Shown in pieces: positions 8,555 to 17,400 of a stretch of 64,000 bases of DNA (the first letter of the stretch is position 1; every line of letters begins with the position of its first letter). The stretch is from Methylobacteriaceae bacterium (GTDB taxonomy: Bacteria; Pseudomonadota; Alphaproteobacteria; Rhizobiales; Beijerinckiaceae). Position numbers and translations under genes: made by a program. The DNA is taken from contig CANEZL010000015.1 of assembly GCA_947444195.1 (NCBI GenBank), forward strand, positions 1 through 64,000, read 5' to 3'. The notes under the pieces were generated by a model. It was not told the DNA's origin. It saw only the letters and a program-made list of their open reading frames with translations, and searched no databases.

Positions 8555-8968
8555 ATGTCCCTTCGTGTTTCCAGCGGCTTCGCCGCCCTCGCCCTCGCTC
8601 TGACGGTCGCCGCGGCCCCGGCCGCCCTCGCCAAGCCGATGAGCGGGGCGAGCGCGGTCAAGATGATCGACACCGACAACGACGCCACCGTCGACATGAA
8701 GGAAGTCGAGGCCGTGGCGTCGGCCACCTTCGACCGCCTGGAGAAGGACGCCGACGGCACCCTCGACGCCAAGGAGCTCAAAGGCCGCCTCAGCAAGGCC
8801 GGCGTGAAGCAGGCCGACCCGGACAGCGACGGCACCCTCGACAAGAAGGAGTACCTCGCCGCGGTCGCCGAGCGCTTCAAGGCCGCCGATCCGGACAACG
8901 ACGGCACCCTCGACGCCAAGGAGCTGAACTCCAAGGCCGGCAAGGCGCTGCTCGCGCTCATCAAGTAA
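8555..8968 (+). CDS. lanM: Lanmodulin-like periplasmic EF-hand protein
   Basis: 137-aa protein with a signal peptide (LALTVAAAPAALA, cleavage before Lys27) and four EF-hand loops at residues 39-50, 63-74, 88-99 and 112-123. Loop starts are 24, 25 and 24 residues apart, as I recall for Methylorubrum extorquens lanmodulin, a periplasmic lanthanide-binding protein. Shared blocks include DGTLDAKELKGR, DGTLDKKEYLAAV and DPDNDGTLDAKEL. All four loops keep Asp at position 9. EF3 (DPDSDGTLDKKE) and EF4 (DPDNDGTLDAKE) carry the lanmodulin Pro at position 2. EF1 (DTDNDATVDMKE) and EF2 (EKDADGTLDAKE) do not, and EF2 starts with Glu. The likely role is periplasmic binding of rare-earth ions for methylotrophy. 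A Ca-binding calmodulin-like protein is the alternative. A strong terminator follows. Confidence 0.88.
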   Translation: MSLRVSSGFAALALALTVAAAPAALAKPMSGASAVKMIDTDNDATVDMKEVEAVASATFDRLEKDADGTLDAKELKGRLSKAGVKQADPDSDGTLDKKEYLAAVAERFKAADPDNDGTLDAKELNSKAGKALLALIK

Positions 8969-8992
8969 GCGCCGTCCCACGGTCGCCGATCG

Positions 8993-9025
8993 AGGGCCGC
9001 CCCCGCGAGGGGGCGGCCCTTTCTC
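8993..9025 (+). terminator. Rho-independent terminator of the lanmodulin-like gene
   Basis: A perfect 12-bp stem (AGGGCCGCCCCC / GGGGGCGGCCCT, 8993-9020) with a GCGA loop, followed by TTCTC. It lies 25 bp after the stop codon, so the gene is probably transcribed alone. Confidence 0.8.
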
Positions 9026-9070
9026 GTACGGGCTTCAGCCGACCCCCGCTCCCTCGTAGGCTATCGGCTC

Positions 9071-9178
9071 ATACCAAATCCGGTTGATCCCTTCGGGATG
9101 GCGGATTTGGGCTTTGCTCAGGCGCCGCGCGGGCTCGGTCGATACGACCCCCGCTTCGATCAAGCGGAGATCGTATCA
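9071..9178. repeat. 108-bp dispersed palindromic repeat, copy 1
   Basis: This intergenic segment is nearly identical over its full 108 bp to 52363-52470, in the same orientation. It begins with an AATCCG...CGGATT inverted pair enclosing ATCCC/GGGAT, and ends with a long hairpin whose right arm is AAGCGGAGATCGTATC around a CGATC loop. The left arm of the end hairpin has mismatches in this copy (GATACGACCCCCGCTT). Confidence 0.85.
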
Positions 9179-9210
9179 CGCCGATGCCGGAGAGACGCAG
9201 GCGGCTCCAC

Positions 9211-9445
9211 GCTCTCCCTCCCCCACCGATCTCGGGCTTGCCCGAGATCGGCTTACCTCAGCCCAAGTCGGGCAAGCCCGACTTGGGTTGGGGGAGGGTG
9301 GCCCGCGAAGCGGGTCGGGAGAGGAGAGCGACGGTGCAGGACAGAGCGCGGCATCGACGCTGCGCCTGTGCCGGACGCCGGGTTCCCCTCTCCCGCCTCG
9401 CTACGCTCGACACCCTCCCCCGCAGAGGGGGGAGGGAGCGCGCGG
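9211..9445 (+). repeat. Mosaic intergenic repeat (about 235 bp), copy 1
   Basis: It contains two perfect hairpins (GATCTCGGGC and CCCAAGTCGGGC arms), then a core around GGGAGAGGAGAGCGACGGTG, a variable linker, and a right end GGTTCCCCTCTCCCGCCTCG with GAGGGGGGAGGG. An inverted copy lies at 23601-23841 and a shorter one at 56175-56360. It is not coding. The stretch 8969-9484 holds only the terminator, the 108-bp repeat and this element. Confidence 0.85.
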
Positions 9446-9484
9446 AGCCGCCAGCCCACCGAAGCGATCGACCGGCGATGCGTC

Positions 9485-12400
9485 TCACCACTCCCATTCG
9501 GCGCCGACGCCGACGCTGGTGCGGCCGTCGCTGCCGGCCTCGCCCTGGATCTTGACCCGGCGCGTCACGTCGTAATCGACGGTGGCCGCCGTGTCGGCGG
9601 GCTTGGCGCCGGCCTTCACGCCGACGCTGAGGCGGTCGGAGAGGTAGCGCGAGGCGCCGATGGCCGGGCCGCCGCTCGTGCCGGTGGAGACGTCGAGGCT
9701 GTCGAGGCCGAGGCCCTTGCGGGTGGCCTCGAACACGTCCGTACCCCCTGCCCCGCCGGAGAGCTGCGCCACGGCCTGGGCCAGTTGCAGGGCCTGGAAC
9801 GGCGACAGGCTGCCCGAGGCCTTCTTGAACAGGAGGCGCGAGAGCACCTCGTCCTGCGGCAGGGCCGGGTCCGAGGAGATCGCGAAGGCGGGCTGGTTGG
9901 CCGGCCCCGTGACCGCGATGCGGGCGGTGATCTCGGCGGCCTTGGTCTCGGCCAGGAAATCGAGATCCGGCCGGGTCAGCTCGCCGCCGAAGGTCAGGCG
10001 CCCGCGGGTGAAGTCGAGGCGCTGGCCGATCAGCGCGAGGCGGCCGCGGCGCAATTCGAACGCGCCGACCGCGCTCGGATCGCGCGAGGAGCCGGTCAGG
10101 CGCAGGGCGCCCCCCAGTTCCGCGTCGATGCCGCGCCCGCGCACGAAGATGCGGTTCACCGCCTCCACCCGCAGGTCGAGGCTGGCGTCGAAGGGGGCGG
10201 CCCGGCGGCGCCCGGCGGTCCCGCTCTCCGCCCGCGGCGCGGCCCGGCTCGCCAGCCGGGCCTTCACCTCCGGCGGCGTGTTGACCCGGCGCAGGCCCGG
10301 CAGCGGCCGCACGGTGGCGGGCAGGCGGTCCGGCACGGTGACGTCCACCGAGACGAGATCGACCCGCCCCGTGATCTTCGGCTTCTCGGCCAGCGGCCCG
10401 GCGAGCGTCAGGTCGAGGCCCGCCACCGCGGTGACGAGGGGGCTCGAGACCAGTTCCGCCCGCTGCCCGGTGATGCGCAGGGAGCCGGGAAACCCCTGCG
10501 CCGGCCGCAGCGCCACCCGGCCCGCGGCCTGGATGGTGCCGCCGTTGCGGGTGGCCAGGGTCAGGCGCTCCAGCACCACCGCGTCGCCCTGCCCCGTGGC
10601 GCGGCCCTGGATGTCGGTGAAGCGGATGCCCTGGAGCGGATCGGTGAAGCTGCCGCCGGTGAGCGTCGCCGACCCTTCCGCCTTCGGCGCGGCGAGCGTC
10701 CCGGCGACACGCGCATCCACGGCGACGCGCCCGCCGACCCGCTGGCCGCCGGCGCTGAGCAGGCTGTTGGCCAGCGCGAGGTCGAGGGTGCCGCGGGCGG
10801 TGAGGGCGAGCGCCCCGCCGGGCTCGGCCGGGGCCGAGCCGCCGAGCACGAGATCGACCCCGCGCCCGGCGCTGACGCGCCCGTCGAGGCCGATGCGGCC
10901 ATCCGCCAGCGTGCCGGAGGCGCGCGCCTCCACCGGCGGCAGCCCGGCCTTCCGGGTCTCGGGCGTCACGAGGCGGGCGAGGCCGAGCGCGTAGCGCCCC
11001 TCCGGCCGCTGCGGGCTCCCGCGCAGCTCCGCCTCGCCGTCGAGGGTGCCGGAGAGCGCGAGCTTCGGGCTCGCGATCCGGGCGAGCGCCAGGGGCAGGG
11101 CCTTGAGACCGATCCTCAGGTCGAGATCGTCCCGGCCCGCCCGGCCGGCCACCGTGACCCGGCCGGAACCGGCGGCGACCGTGAGCGTGTCGACGGCGAC
11201 CGCGCCGTCTTCCAGGGTGATCGTGGCGGGGGCGGCGAGCGCCAGCCGGTCGGGCCCGCGGGCGGCGGAGAAGCGCTGGAGCGCGATCCGGAGCGGAGGC
11301 CCGGCGACCAGCCGGGCGGCGCCGTCGAGGTCGAAGCCGCGGGCCTTGGCGCTCAACACCACGTCGCTCGCCTCCGTGCCCCCCGTGGCGGCGAGGCGGA
11401 CGCTGTCGAGGCTCTCGCCGCCCGCGACCACGCGGTCGGCCTCGACGCGCCCGTCGATGCGCGGCGCGGCGCGCAGGTCCGTGCCCGTGAGGTCGGCCTC
11501 GAACCGGGCGAGGCCGAACCCGTCGGCGCGCAGGTTCGCCGCCCTGGCCCGCAGGGTTCCGTCCTGCCGTCCGTTCGGGCGCGACAGGGCGAGGTCGGCC
11601 TCCAGGCTGCCGGAAAGGCGGGTCAGCGCCAGCGCCGAGAGGTCGTCGAGATCGCCCGCGCGCAGGGCGAGCCGCCCCTCGGCGAGGCCGCCGGCGCCGA
11701 GCCGGGCCTGCCCGGCGAGGTTCGCCGAGCCGAGCGAGAGACTGAGCCGGTCGAGCACCCAGTCGCCGCCTTGCTCGAGCATCCCTTGCGCGAGAGCCCC
11801 TTGCGCGAGGTGGACGTCGCCCGCGAGCGCCTTGCCGCCCACGCTGCCGGAGAGGCGCAGCGTACCGTCCGGGTTGCCCAGCGCGTCCTTCAGGACGGCG
11901 TCGGCCCGCAGGGCCCGCACCGGGCGGCCCAGCGCGCTCGCCTCCGCCGCGTCGAGGGCGGCCGTGAGATCCGGCCGCTCCAGGGTGCCGCCGAGCCGGG
12001 CCGAGAGGGTGGCGCGCCCGCCGAGGCGCGGGTCCAGGGCGGCGAGGTCCTTGAGGTCGAGATCGGCCCGCAGGTCGGCGAGCCGCGCGGTGGCGCGCCC
12101 CTCCAGCCGGCCGACCACGTGCGCCCCCTCGAAGCGCACCGCGTCGAAGCCGTAGCCGTCGTAGACCGTGGCGAGGCGGCCCGTGAGGTGCGGGGCCTCG
12201 CCGAGGAGCCGGTCGAGGGCCGGTTCGGACAGGGCGAGGTCGCGGGCGCGCAGGTCCAGATCGGCGCTGACCGCCTTGCGGGCCGGGTCGCCGCCGAGCT
12301 TCGCCCTGGCGTCGAGCGCACCCGCGAGCGGCCGTCCGGCGAGGCCCGAGAAGGCCGCCATGTCACTGAGCGCCGCCTCGACCGTGCCGGTGAGGGTGTT

Positions 12401-14044
12401 GCGGCCGAGGCGGCCGGCATAGCGCGCCCGGAGCGTCGGCGCCTCCAGGACGAGGTTGGAGACGGCGAGCGTGTTGTCGGCCTCGAGGCTCCCCGCGAAA
12501 TCGAGGGCGGCGCGCCCGCCGATCGCCCGCTGCAGGGCCCGGTCGGCCAGTTGCAGCCCCTCCATCCGGGCCTTGGCTTCGAGCGCGAAGCGGTTCGCCT
12601 CCGCCGGCTCGCCGCGCAGCTCCGCCTCGATCCGGTCGAGGGCGCTGTCGGCGGCGCGCAAGCCCGCCGCCTTCAGGGTGCCGAGCACCCGGGGACGGGC
12701 GAGGGGTCCTTTCAGGCTGCCGTCGAAGGCGAGGGTCCCGATCTCGGCCCGGTCGGCCCGCGTCACCCCGCCCTCGGTGGGCACGGCCCGGGCCTGGACC
12801 CGGAAATCGGCGTTGCGGGCCGCGTCCAGATTGCCCTGGATCTCGGCGCGGGCGGTGCGGGAGGTCATCGCCAGCCGGTCGACCGCCAGCGCCCCGCTAT
12901 CGGCGAAGCGCACGGCCCCGTCGAGCTTCGTCGTGCCGGAGAACACCGCCGCGGCCGGGCCCGGCAGCAGGCCCTCGATGCGGGCGGCGAGATCGAGAGC
13001 GAGGCGGCGCTCGGGGCCGGTTCGGGCGATCCGGGCGGAGCCCTTGGCGCCGATGCCTTCGCCCGCGTCGAAATCGAGCCGGGCGTTCCAGGCGTCGAGG
13101 GTGCCGCGCCCGTCGAGGTCGAGCCCGATCGGCGGCTCGCCCGGAACGTTCAGCCCCTTCGAGAGCAGGCCGCCCGCGGGCTCGGCGAGCGCGAGCTTCA
13201 CCTCCAGCCGCTCGCCCTTCGGCACGAACAGGAGGCGCGCGGCGAAGGTGCCGCCCGCGTCGAGCCGGCGCACGCCGAGATCGAGGTCGAGCCCCTCGGC
13301 CGGGTTGCCGAGCCGGACCTTGCCCGAGGCGGCGAGCTGCGCCCTCTGGCCGGCGAGCGCCTCGCCGAGGTCGAGGGTGTCGAGGCGGAAGGCCTTCACC
13401 TCGACCTTCACGGGCAGGTCCGGCAGCAGGGTGCCGTCCGGCTCCTCGGTGGGCGGCGGGGCGGCGGGGATCGGCCGGCGCAGCACCTCGATCCGGCCGA
13501 CTTCCAGGCTGTCGACCTCCAGGCGGCCGGAGAGCAGGGCGAGGCGGCGCCAGACGATGCGCGCCCGGTCGACGCGCAGCCAGACCCCGTCGCGGTCGCT
13601 GATCGCCACGTCGCGGATGGTGGCGTCCGACGACAGCGCCCCGTCGACCGCCCCGATCGAGACCCGCGAGGCCGGGGTGGAGAGCGCCTTCGAGAGCAGC
13701 CCGCCGAGCACCGACTTCTCGCCCGTGTCGGCGGCGCGGCTCGCGGGCGCGGCGAGGGTGAGGACGAGAACGACGGCGAACGCGGCCTGGAACCCTCTCC
13801 CCGCCTGCGGGGCAGGGCGATCGCACAGGGCGATCGGGTTCTCCCTGCCGTCATTCCGGATCGCTCGAGGAGCGAGTCCGGAATCCATGAACACCGCACG
13901 TCCCGCCTCGACCGCTTCGGTGGGCATGGATCCCGGGTTCCGCTCCGCGGCCCCGGGATGACCGCGCGGTGTCAGATGCGATCGCCCGACCCGCAGAGGG
14001 GGCAGGGAGAAGCGCGCGTGCCTGAACCGCTTCCGGAACACCAT
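9485..14044 (-). CDS. tamB: Translocation and assembly module protein TamB
   Basis: 1519-aa AsmA-like/DUF490 protein. It is anchored in the inner membrane by a single N-terminal helix (FAVVLVLTLAAPASRA, about residue 88-105) and spans the periplasm as a long beta-taco, working with TamA in outer-membrane protein insertion or lipid transport. Repetitive short beta-strands of the LxGxLxAR type fill the protein. The C-terminal DUF490 domain (about 1150-1519) ends GVGAEWEW. The start ATG shares one base with the tamA stop (TGATG), fixing the start and showing translational coupling. Between the basic start (MVFRKRFRHARF) and the membrane helix lie about 70 residues encoded by a palindromic repeat (13796-14009), an unusual in-frame insertion that should lie on the cytoplasmic side. 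Confidence 0.93.
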   Translation of the reverse strand: MVFRKRFRHARFSLPPLRVGRSHLTPRGHPGAAERNPGSMPTEAVEAGRAVFMDSGLAPRAIRNDGRENPIALCDRPAPQAGRGFQAAFAVVLVLTLAAPASRAADTGEKSVLGGLLSKALSTPASRVSIGAVDGALSSDATIRDVAISDRDGVWLRVDRARIVWRRLALLSGRLEVDSLEVGRIEVLRRPIPAAPPPTEEPDGTLLPDLPVKVEVKAFRLDTLDLGEALAGQRAQLAASGKVRLGNPAEGLDLDLGVRRLDAGGTFAARLLFVPKGERLEVKLALAEPAGGLLSKGLNVPGEPPIGLDLDGRGTLDAWNARLDFDAGEGIGAKGSARIARTGPERRLALDLAARIEGLLPGPAAAVFSGTTKLDGAVRFADSGALAVDRLAMTSRTARAEIQGNLDAARNADFRVQARAVPTEGGVTRADRAEIGTLAFDGSLKGPLARPRVLGTLKAAGLRAADSALDRIEAELRGEPAEANRFALEAKARMEGLQLADRALQRAIGGRAALDFAGSLEADNTLAVSNLVLEAPTLRARYAGRLGRNTLTGTVEAALSDMAAFSGLAGRPLAGALDARAKLGGDPARKAVSADLDLRARDLALSEPALDRLLGEAPHLTGRLATVYDGYGFDAVRFEGAHVVGRLEGRATARLADLRADLDLKDLAALDPRLGGRATLSARLGGTLERPDLTAALDAAEASALGRPVRALRADAVLKDALGNPDGTLRLSGSVGGKALAGDVHLAQGALAQGMLEQGGDWVLDRLSLSLGSANLAGQARLGAGGLAEGRLALRAGDLDDLSALALTRLSGSLEADLALSRPNGRQDGTLRARAANLRADGFGLARFEADLTGTDLRAAPRIDGRVEADRVVAGGESLDSVRLAATGGTEASDVVLSAKARGFDLDGAARLVAGPPLRIALQRFSAARGPDRLALAAPATITLEDGAVAVDTLTVAAGSGRVTVAGRAGRDDLDLRIGLKALPLALARIASPKLALSGTLDGEAELRGSPQRPEGRYALGLARLVTPETRKAGLPPVEARASGTLADGRIGLDGRVSAGRGVDLVLGGSAPAEPGGALALTARGTLDLALANSLLSAGGQRVGGRVAVDARVAGTLAAPKAEGSATLTGGSFTDPLQGIRFTDIQGRATGQGDAVVLERLTLATRNGGTIQAAGRVALRPAQGFPGSLRITGQRAELVSSPLVTAVAGLDLTLAGPLAEKPKITGRVDLVSVDVTVPDRLPATVRPLPGLRRVNTPPEVKARLASRAAPRAESGTAGRRRAAPFDASLDLRVEAVNRIFVRGRGIDAELGGALRLTGSSRDPSAVGAFELRRGRLALIGQRLDFTRGRLTFGGELTRPDLDFLAETKAAEITARIAVTGPANQPAFAISSDPALPQDEVLSRLLFKKASGSLSPFQALQLAQAVAQLSGGAGGTDVFEATRKGLGLDSLDVSTGTSGGPAIGASRYLSDRLSVGVKAGAKPADTAATVDYDVTRRVKIQGEAGSDGRTSVGVGAEWEW
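13796..14009. repeat. Palindromic repeat element inside the tamB 5' coding region
   Basis: About 214 bp, bounded by roughly inverted GC-rich ends (CTCTCCCCGCCTGCGGGGCA at the left, CCCGCAGAGGGGGCAGGGAG at the right) with GCGATCGCCC-type arms just inside. The centre holds two hairpins of the common alphaproteobacterial intergenic type: CATTCCGGATCGCTCGAGGA paired with a segment ending GAGTCCGGAAT, and GATCCCGGGTTCCGC paired with GCGGCCCCGGGAT. It keeps the tamB frame open and encodes Arg/Pro/Gly-rich sequence unlike TamB. Confidence 0.75.
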
Positions 14045-16047
14045 CAGAACGCCTGTCCCAGGCTGAGATACAGGGCGACGGGGCGTTCCCGGTTGCCCTT
14101 GATCCGGTCGAGGGGGAAGGCGAGGTCGACCCGGATCGGGCCGATGGCGGTGTAGTAGCGCAGGCCGATGCCCACCGCCGTGCGGATGCGCTCGTCGAAA
14201 TCGGGCAGCTCGCCCGAGAAGGCCGTGCCCGCGTCGAAGAAGGGCACCACGCCGATCGTGTCCGTGACCTTGATCCGCGCCTCGAGCGAGGCTTCGAGCA
14301 GGCTGCGCCCGCCCACCGGCAGGTTGAAGGGGCCGCGGGGACCGAGCGTCCGGTAGGGGAAGCCGCGCACCGAGCCGCCGCCGCCCGCGAAGAAGCGGAT
14401 ATTGGCCGGGATCTCGTCGAGGCGCGCGCCCGAGATCGAGCCGAAGCCGAGGCGGCCGGCGAGCACGGTCCAGCCGTCGGCGTCCAGGGCGTAGTAGGCC
14501 GAGCCCTGCGCCTTCGCCACGAAGATCGAGGGATCGGAGCCGAGGAAGCCCGCATAGGGCGTGGCGGAGGCCGTGAGGCGCACGCCCCGGGTCGGGTCGA
14601 GCAGGCTGTCGGTGGAATCGTAGGAGACCGAGGCGCCGAGGCCGATCAGGCGGTAATCGACCTTGCCCAGCGCGTCCTGCGAGCGGCCGGCCTGGCCGTC
14701 GAGGGTCGCCTGCGCGAAGAAGGTGTCCGAGAAGCGGTGGCGGATGCCGACGGTCGCCCCGCCCCCGTCCACCACGTAGCTCTGCTGGGCCTCCCGCCCC
14801 GCGAAGGCGCTCGCCACGAGGTCGTTGCGGGTGCCCCAGAGCGCCGGCTTCACGAAGGTGGCCGAGAGGCGCCCGCCGAACCCGTTCGAGTCGATGCCGG
14901 CGAGCTTGCGCTGCGTCGCGTAGAGGTCGTTGCCGAGATAGTAGAGGTCGGCGTCGAGGCGCAGGCTCTCGCCGCCGCCGAACAGGTTGCGGTTGGCGTA
15001 AGTGGCGCGCACGCCCGGCCCGTCCACGGTGGAGTAGCGGGCCGAGAGGCCGACGAGGTTCCGCGACCGCTCGGTCACGTCCACGAAGATCGGCAGGTTG
15101 CCGTCCGCGTCGAGCGCCTCGCCCTCGCGGATGCGCACGGAGCCGAGCGCCTCGACCTTGGCGAGCGCCCGGCGCATGTCACTGAGCGCCTTCGGGGAAT
15201 AGGGGTCGCCCGGCTCGGTGTAGATGAAGGAGCGCACCACCGCCGGGTCGAGCCCTTCCGTGCCGCGCACGGTGACGGCGCCGAGCCCGGCCACGGGGCC
15301 CGGCTCCACGGTGAAGGTGACGTCGAGGGTGCGGGCGGCGTCGTCCACCACGGGGTCGCGGGAGACGACCTTGGCGAAGGGGTGCCCCCGCGCGCGCAGG
15401 GCGTCCACGATCGCCGCCTCGCGGGCCAGCACGGTGGCCGAGCGGGCGGACGTGCCGGGGTCGACCCGCGTCAGGCGCTCGGGCAGCGTCTCGGCGGCGA
15501 GCGGCCGGCCTCGCGCATCGCGCACCGCCACCCGGCGGAGATGGTAGAGGGGCCCCGTGTCGACGGCGACCTTCACCGGCACCAGGGCGCGCCCGCGGCT
15601 CGCCTCGGCGGAGCGGACCGCGGCGGCGAGGGAGGCCTCGCCCGCGAGCGTCACCGCCTCGACGCGCACGGCGACGCGGCCGGCATAGTAGCCCGAGCCC
15701 TCCAGCGCCTCGGGCAGGCGCTTCAGGTCCGCTTCCGCCCGGCGCACCAGCCCCTCCCCGTCCGGCGGCGCCTCGCGGCGGAGCCGGTACAGGCTCGACG
15801 TGTCCTGAAGGGTGGTGAGAAGGGTGTCGTCGTCCGCGCCGCGGATCCGGACATCGTAGGGCAGCGCGGTGGGGCCGGGGGCGAGAGGCTCCTCCTTCTC
15901 CCCGAACCAGCCGAAGGGATCCAGGGAGAGATCGAGGGCCGCCGCCGGCTCCGGGCCGGCGAGACAGAGGCCGGCCGCCAGCGCGAGGGCGGCGCGCGGC
16001 CCCCGGCGGTGAACCGCGGGACGCGGGCCGCGATGGGGCTGCCGCAT
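14044..16047 (-). CDS. tamA: Outer-membrane assembly module protein TamA (Omp85 family)
   Basis: 667-aa outer-membrane protein. The signal peptide (RAALALAAGLCLAGPEPAAA) is followed by periplasmic POTRA domains (about residues 60-310) and a C-terminal 16-strand Omp85 barrel. The barrel carries GGGGSVRGFPYRTLGP, the lid-loop V-R-G-F/Y motif of BamA/TamA, and ends YLSLGQAF with the C-terminal Phe signal. It acts with TamB to insert autotransporters and other proteins. Start 16047 is chosen over the longer frame (16293) because the ATG is preceded by GAGG at 8-9 nt and directly followed by the basic signal-peptide start. It is first in a two-gene operon with tamB. Confidence 0.93.
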   Translation of the reverse strand: MRQPHRGPRPAVHRRGPRAALALAAGLCLAGPEPAAALDLSLDPFGWFGEKEEPLAPGPTALPYDVRIRGADDDTLLTTLQDTSSLYRLRREAPPDGEGLVRRAEADLKRLPEALEGSGYYAGRVAVRVEAVTLAGEASLAAAVRSAEASRGRALVPVKVAVDTGPLYHLRRVAVRDARGRPLAAETLPERLTRVDPGTSARSATVLAREAAIVDALRARGHPFAKVVSRDPVVDDAARTLDVTFTVEPGPVAGLGAVTVRGTEGLDPAVVRSFIYTEPGDPYSPKALSDMRRALAKVEALGSVRIREGEALDADGNLPIFVDVTERSRNLVGLSARYSTVDGPGVRATYANRNLFGGGESLRLDADLYYLGNDLYATQRKLAGIDSNGFGGRLSATFVKPALWGTRNDLVASAFAGREAQQSYVVDGGGATVGIRHRFSDTFFAQATLDGQAGRSQDALGKVDYRLIGLGASVSYDSTDSLLDPTRGVRLTASATPYAGFLGSDPSIFVAKAQGSAYYALDADGWTVLAGRLGFGSISGARLDEIPANIRFFAGGGGSVRGFPYRTLGPRGPFNLPVGGRSLLEASLEARIKVTDTIGVVPFFDAGTAFSGELPDFDERIRTAVGIGLRYYTAIGPIRVDLAFPLDRIKGNRERPVALYLSLGQAF

Positions 16048-16929
16048 GGTCACGCCTCGACCGACCGCATGCGGTCTCAGCCCCGGAACGCCCGGCGGGG
16101 GGCGGCGCAAGTCGCGGCCCGGTCGGGCGCGGCCTGGAGATGTGTCATGGCGAGGCCCCCCTTGCCACCGCGAGCTTGCCACCGCGAACGGGCCGCGGCC
16201 GGAGGCTGGAACGGGCGCCGAGGCCCGGTTCGCAGCAGGCCCCGCACCCGCGATCGATCGGCCGAACCTAGCGGTACGGGCCGGGTCCGGCAACCTTCAG
16301 GCCCCCGGCGCGACCCTCGGGCGCGGGCGGCCGGGCTGCCCGGAGCACCCACGGGGCCGGGGCGCGGCGCGGCCCATCCCTCTGGCGGATCTCACCTTTC
16401 CCGGGGAACGCGGCGCGGCCCGCAGCCCCCGCCCCCGGCCCCGTGCACACCCGTCCACAGGGGGCGCCGGACAGGGGCCGCCGGGATGCCGGTGCGGGCC
16501 TGCCCCGCGGGATGCCGGGCCCCGCCGCGCATACCCTCCCCGCTCCGCGCGCAGGCCGCTCCGCGCGCAGGCGGGCGCAGGGTTGCGGTCGCGGGGTGGG
16601 CGCGCTATCTCACCGGCACGGTAGCGACCTCACCGGCTCGACGATCCGAGAGGCCGGCCGCTGTCCCGCAGCACGGCATGCCTGAGACATTTCGGCATCC
16701 CCTCAGGGAAACCTTCGCGCGAATGACGGTAAATGTCACCGAAGCCGCCGTTTTTCGGCGCTCCTTCGGTTGCATCGCAGCGTCGCTTCAGCCATTGGCA
16801 CGGCGTTCCGTCGCGCGAGCGGCCCCAGGCACCTGACCGGGGACCGCATCCACCAGTCCAGCCCGGCCAGAGACGGTCCGGCCGGGCTCACACGGAAACA
16901 CGAGCGTATCACGTCACGAGAAAGGCCAG
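16048..16929. other. Long intergenic region upstream of tamA and the DUF6481 gene
   Basis: About 880 bp. Open frames exist on both strands, but they are Pro/Arg-rich, lack ribosome binding sites and show no GC-biased third position, so I do not call genes. GACCGCATGCGGTC at about 16063-16076 is a perfect palindrome. The 16700-16920 part is lower in GC and should hold the promoter of the 16930 gene. No tRNA or riboswitch was recognised. Confidence 0.45.
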
Positions 16930-17310
16930 ATGAGCGCATTCGACTACAGGAACTTCGACGACCGCCGCCAGAATTCCGCCAACGCCAAGGCCGCTCTCTT
17001 GGCGAAGTTCAAGGCCCGGCCCGCCGCGGACGATCCGGAGGTGCAGGCCAAGGCCCAGGCGCGGGCCGAGGTCGCCCGCGCCCGCGAGGAGCGGATCCGC
17101 GAGCGTGAAACCGCCCGCATCGCCGCCGAGCTGAAGGCCGCCGAGGAGAAGCGCCAGCGCGAGGAGGCGGAACTCGCCGCCAAGATCGCCCGCGAGCAGG
17201 CGGAGTTCCAGGCCGCGCAGGAGCGCAAGGCCGCCGAGCTCAACGCCAAGAAGGAAGCCCGCGACGCGCGCTACGCCGCGCGCAAGGCCAAGGCCAAGAC
17301 GAAGCGCTGA
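16930..17310 (+). CDS. DUF6481 family small Ala/Lys/Glu-rich coiled-coil protein
   Basis: 126-aa protein beginning MSAFDYRNFDDRRQNSANAK, then an almost continuous charged helix rich in Ala, Arg, Glu and Lys (for example EEKRQREEAELAAKIAREQA), ending in a very basic tail KAKAKTKR. It should be a cytoplasmic coiled coil. The opening matches the DUF6481 family of alphaproteobacteria as I know it; its function is unknown. The start is supported by GAGAAAGG 5 nt upstream. Two GC-rich hairpins follow the stop. Confidence 0.85.
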   Translation: MSAFDYRNFDDRRQNSANAKAALLAKFKARPAADDPEVQAKAQARAEVARAREERIRERETARIAAELKAAEEKRQREEAELAAKIAREQAEFQAAQERKAAELNAKKEARDARYAARKAKAKTKR

Positions 17311-17364
17311 GCCGCGAGCGCTGAGTGCGCGGGCGCGATGTCCGCGCCCGCGACCGACCTTCCC

Positions 17365-17400
17365 GACGCCGTCCGCTCCCCGCGGGCGGCGTCGTCGTTT
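17365..17400. terminator. Terminator hairpin between convergent DUF6481 and DsrE-like genes
   Basis: GACGCCGTCCGC pairs with GCGGGCGGCGTC (about 17365-17393) and is followed by GTCGTTT on the + strand. A second GC-rich hairpin (CGCGGGCGCG / CGCGCCCGCG) lies just upstream at about 17326-17354 without a T-run. Together they probably end transcription of the + strand gene and may also serve the opposing gene. Confidence 0.55.

Noticed and set aside
9211..9445. Possible CRISPR-like array from repeated GC-rich hairpins
   Set aside because: The repeats are inverted and non-periodic, without spacers of constant length; they form a mosaic intergenic repeat, and no cas genes are present.
9098..14155. 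Very long + strand open frame (1685 codons) opposite tamB
   Set aside because: Antisense shadow of tamB caused by GC-biased third positions; composition is Arg/Gly/Pro/Ala and it starts inside the 108-bp repeat.
16046..16624. Candidate gene in the tamA upstream spacer (192 codons, +)
   Set aside because: Pro/Arg/Gly-rich, no codon bias, no ribosome binding site; several overlapping frames are equally open.
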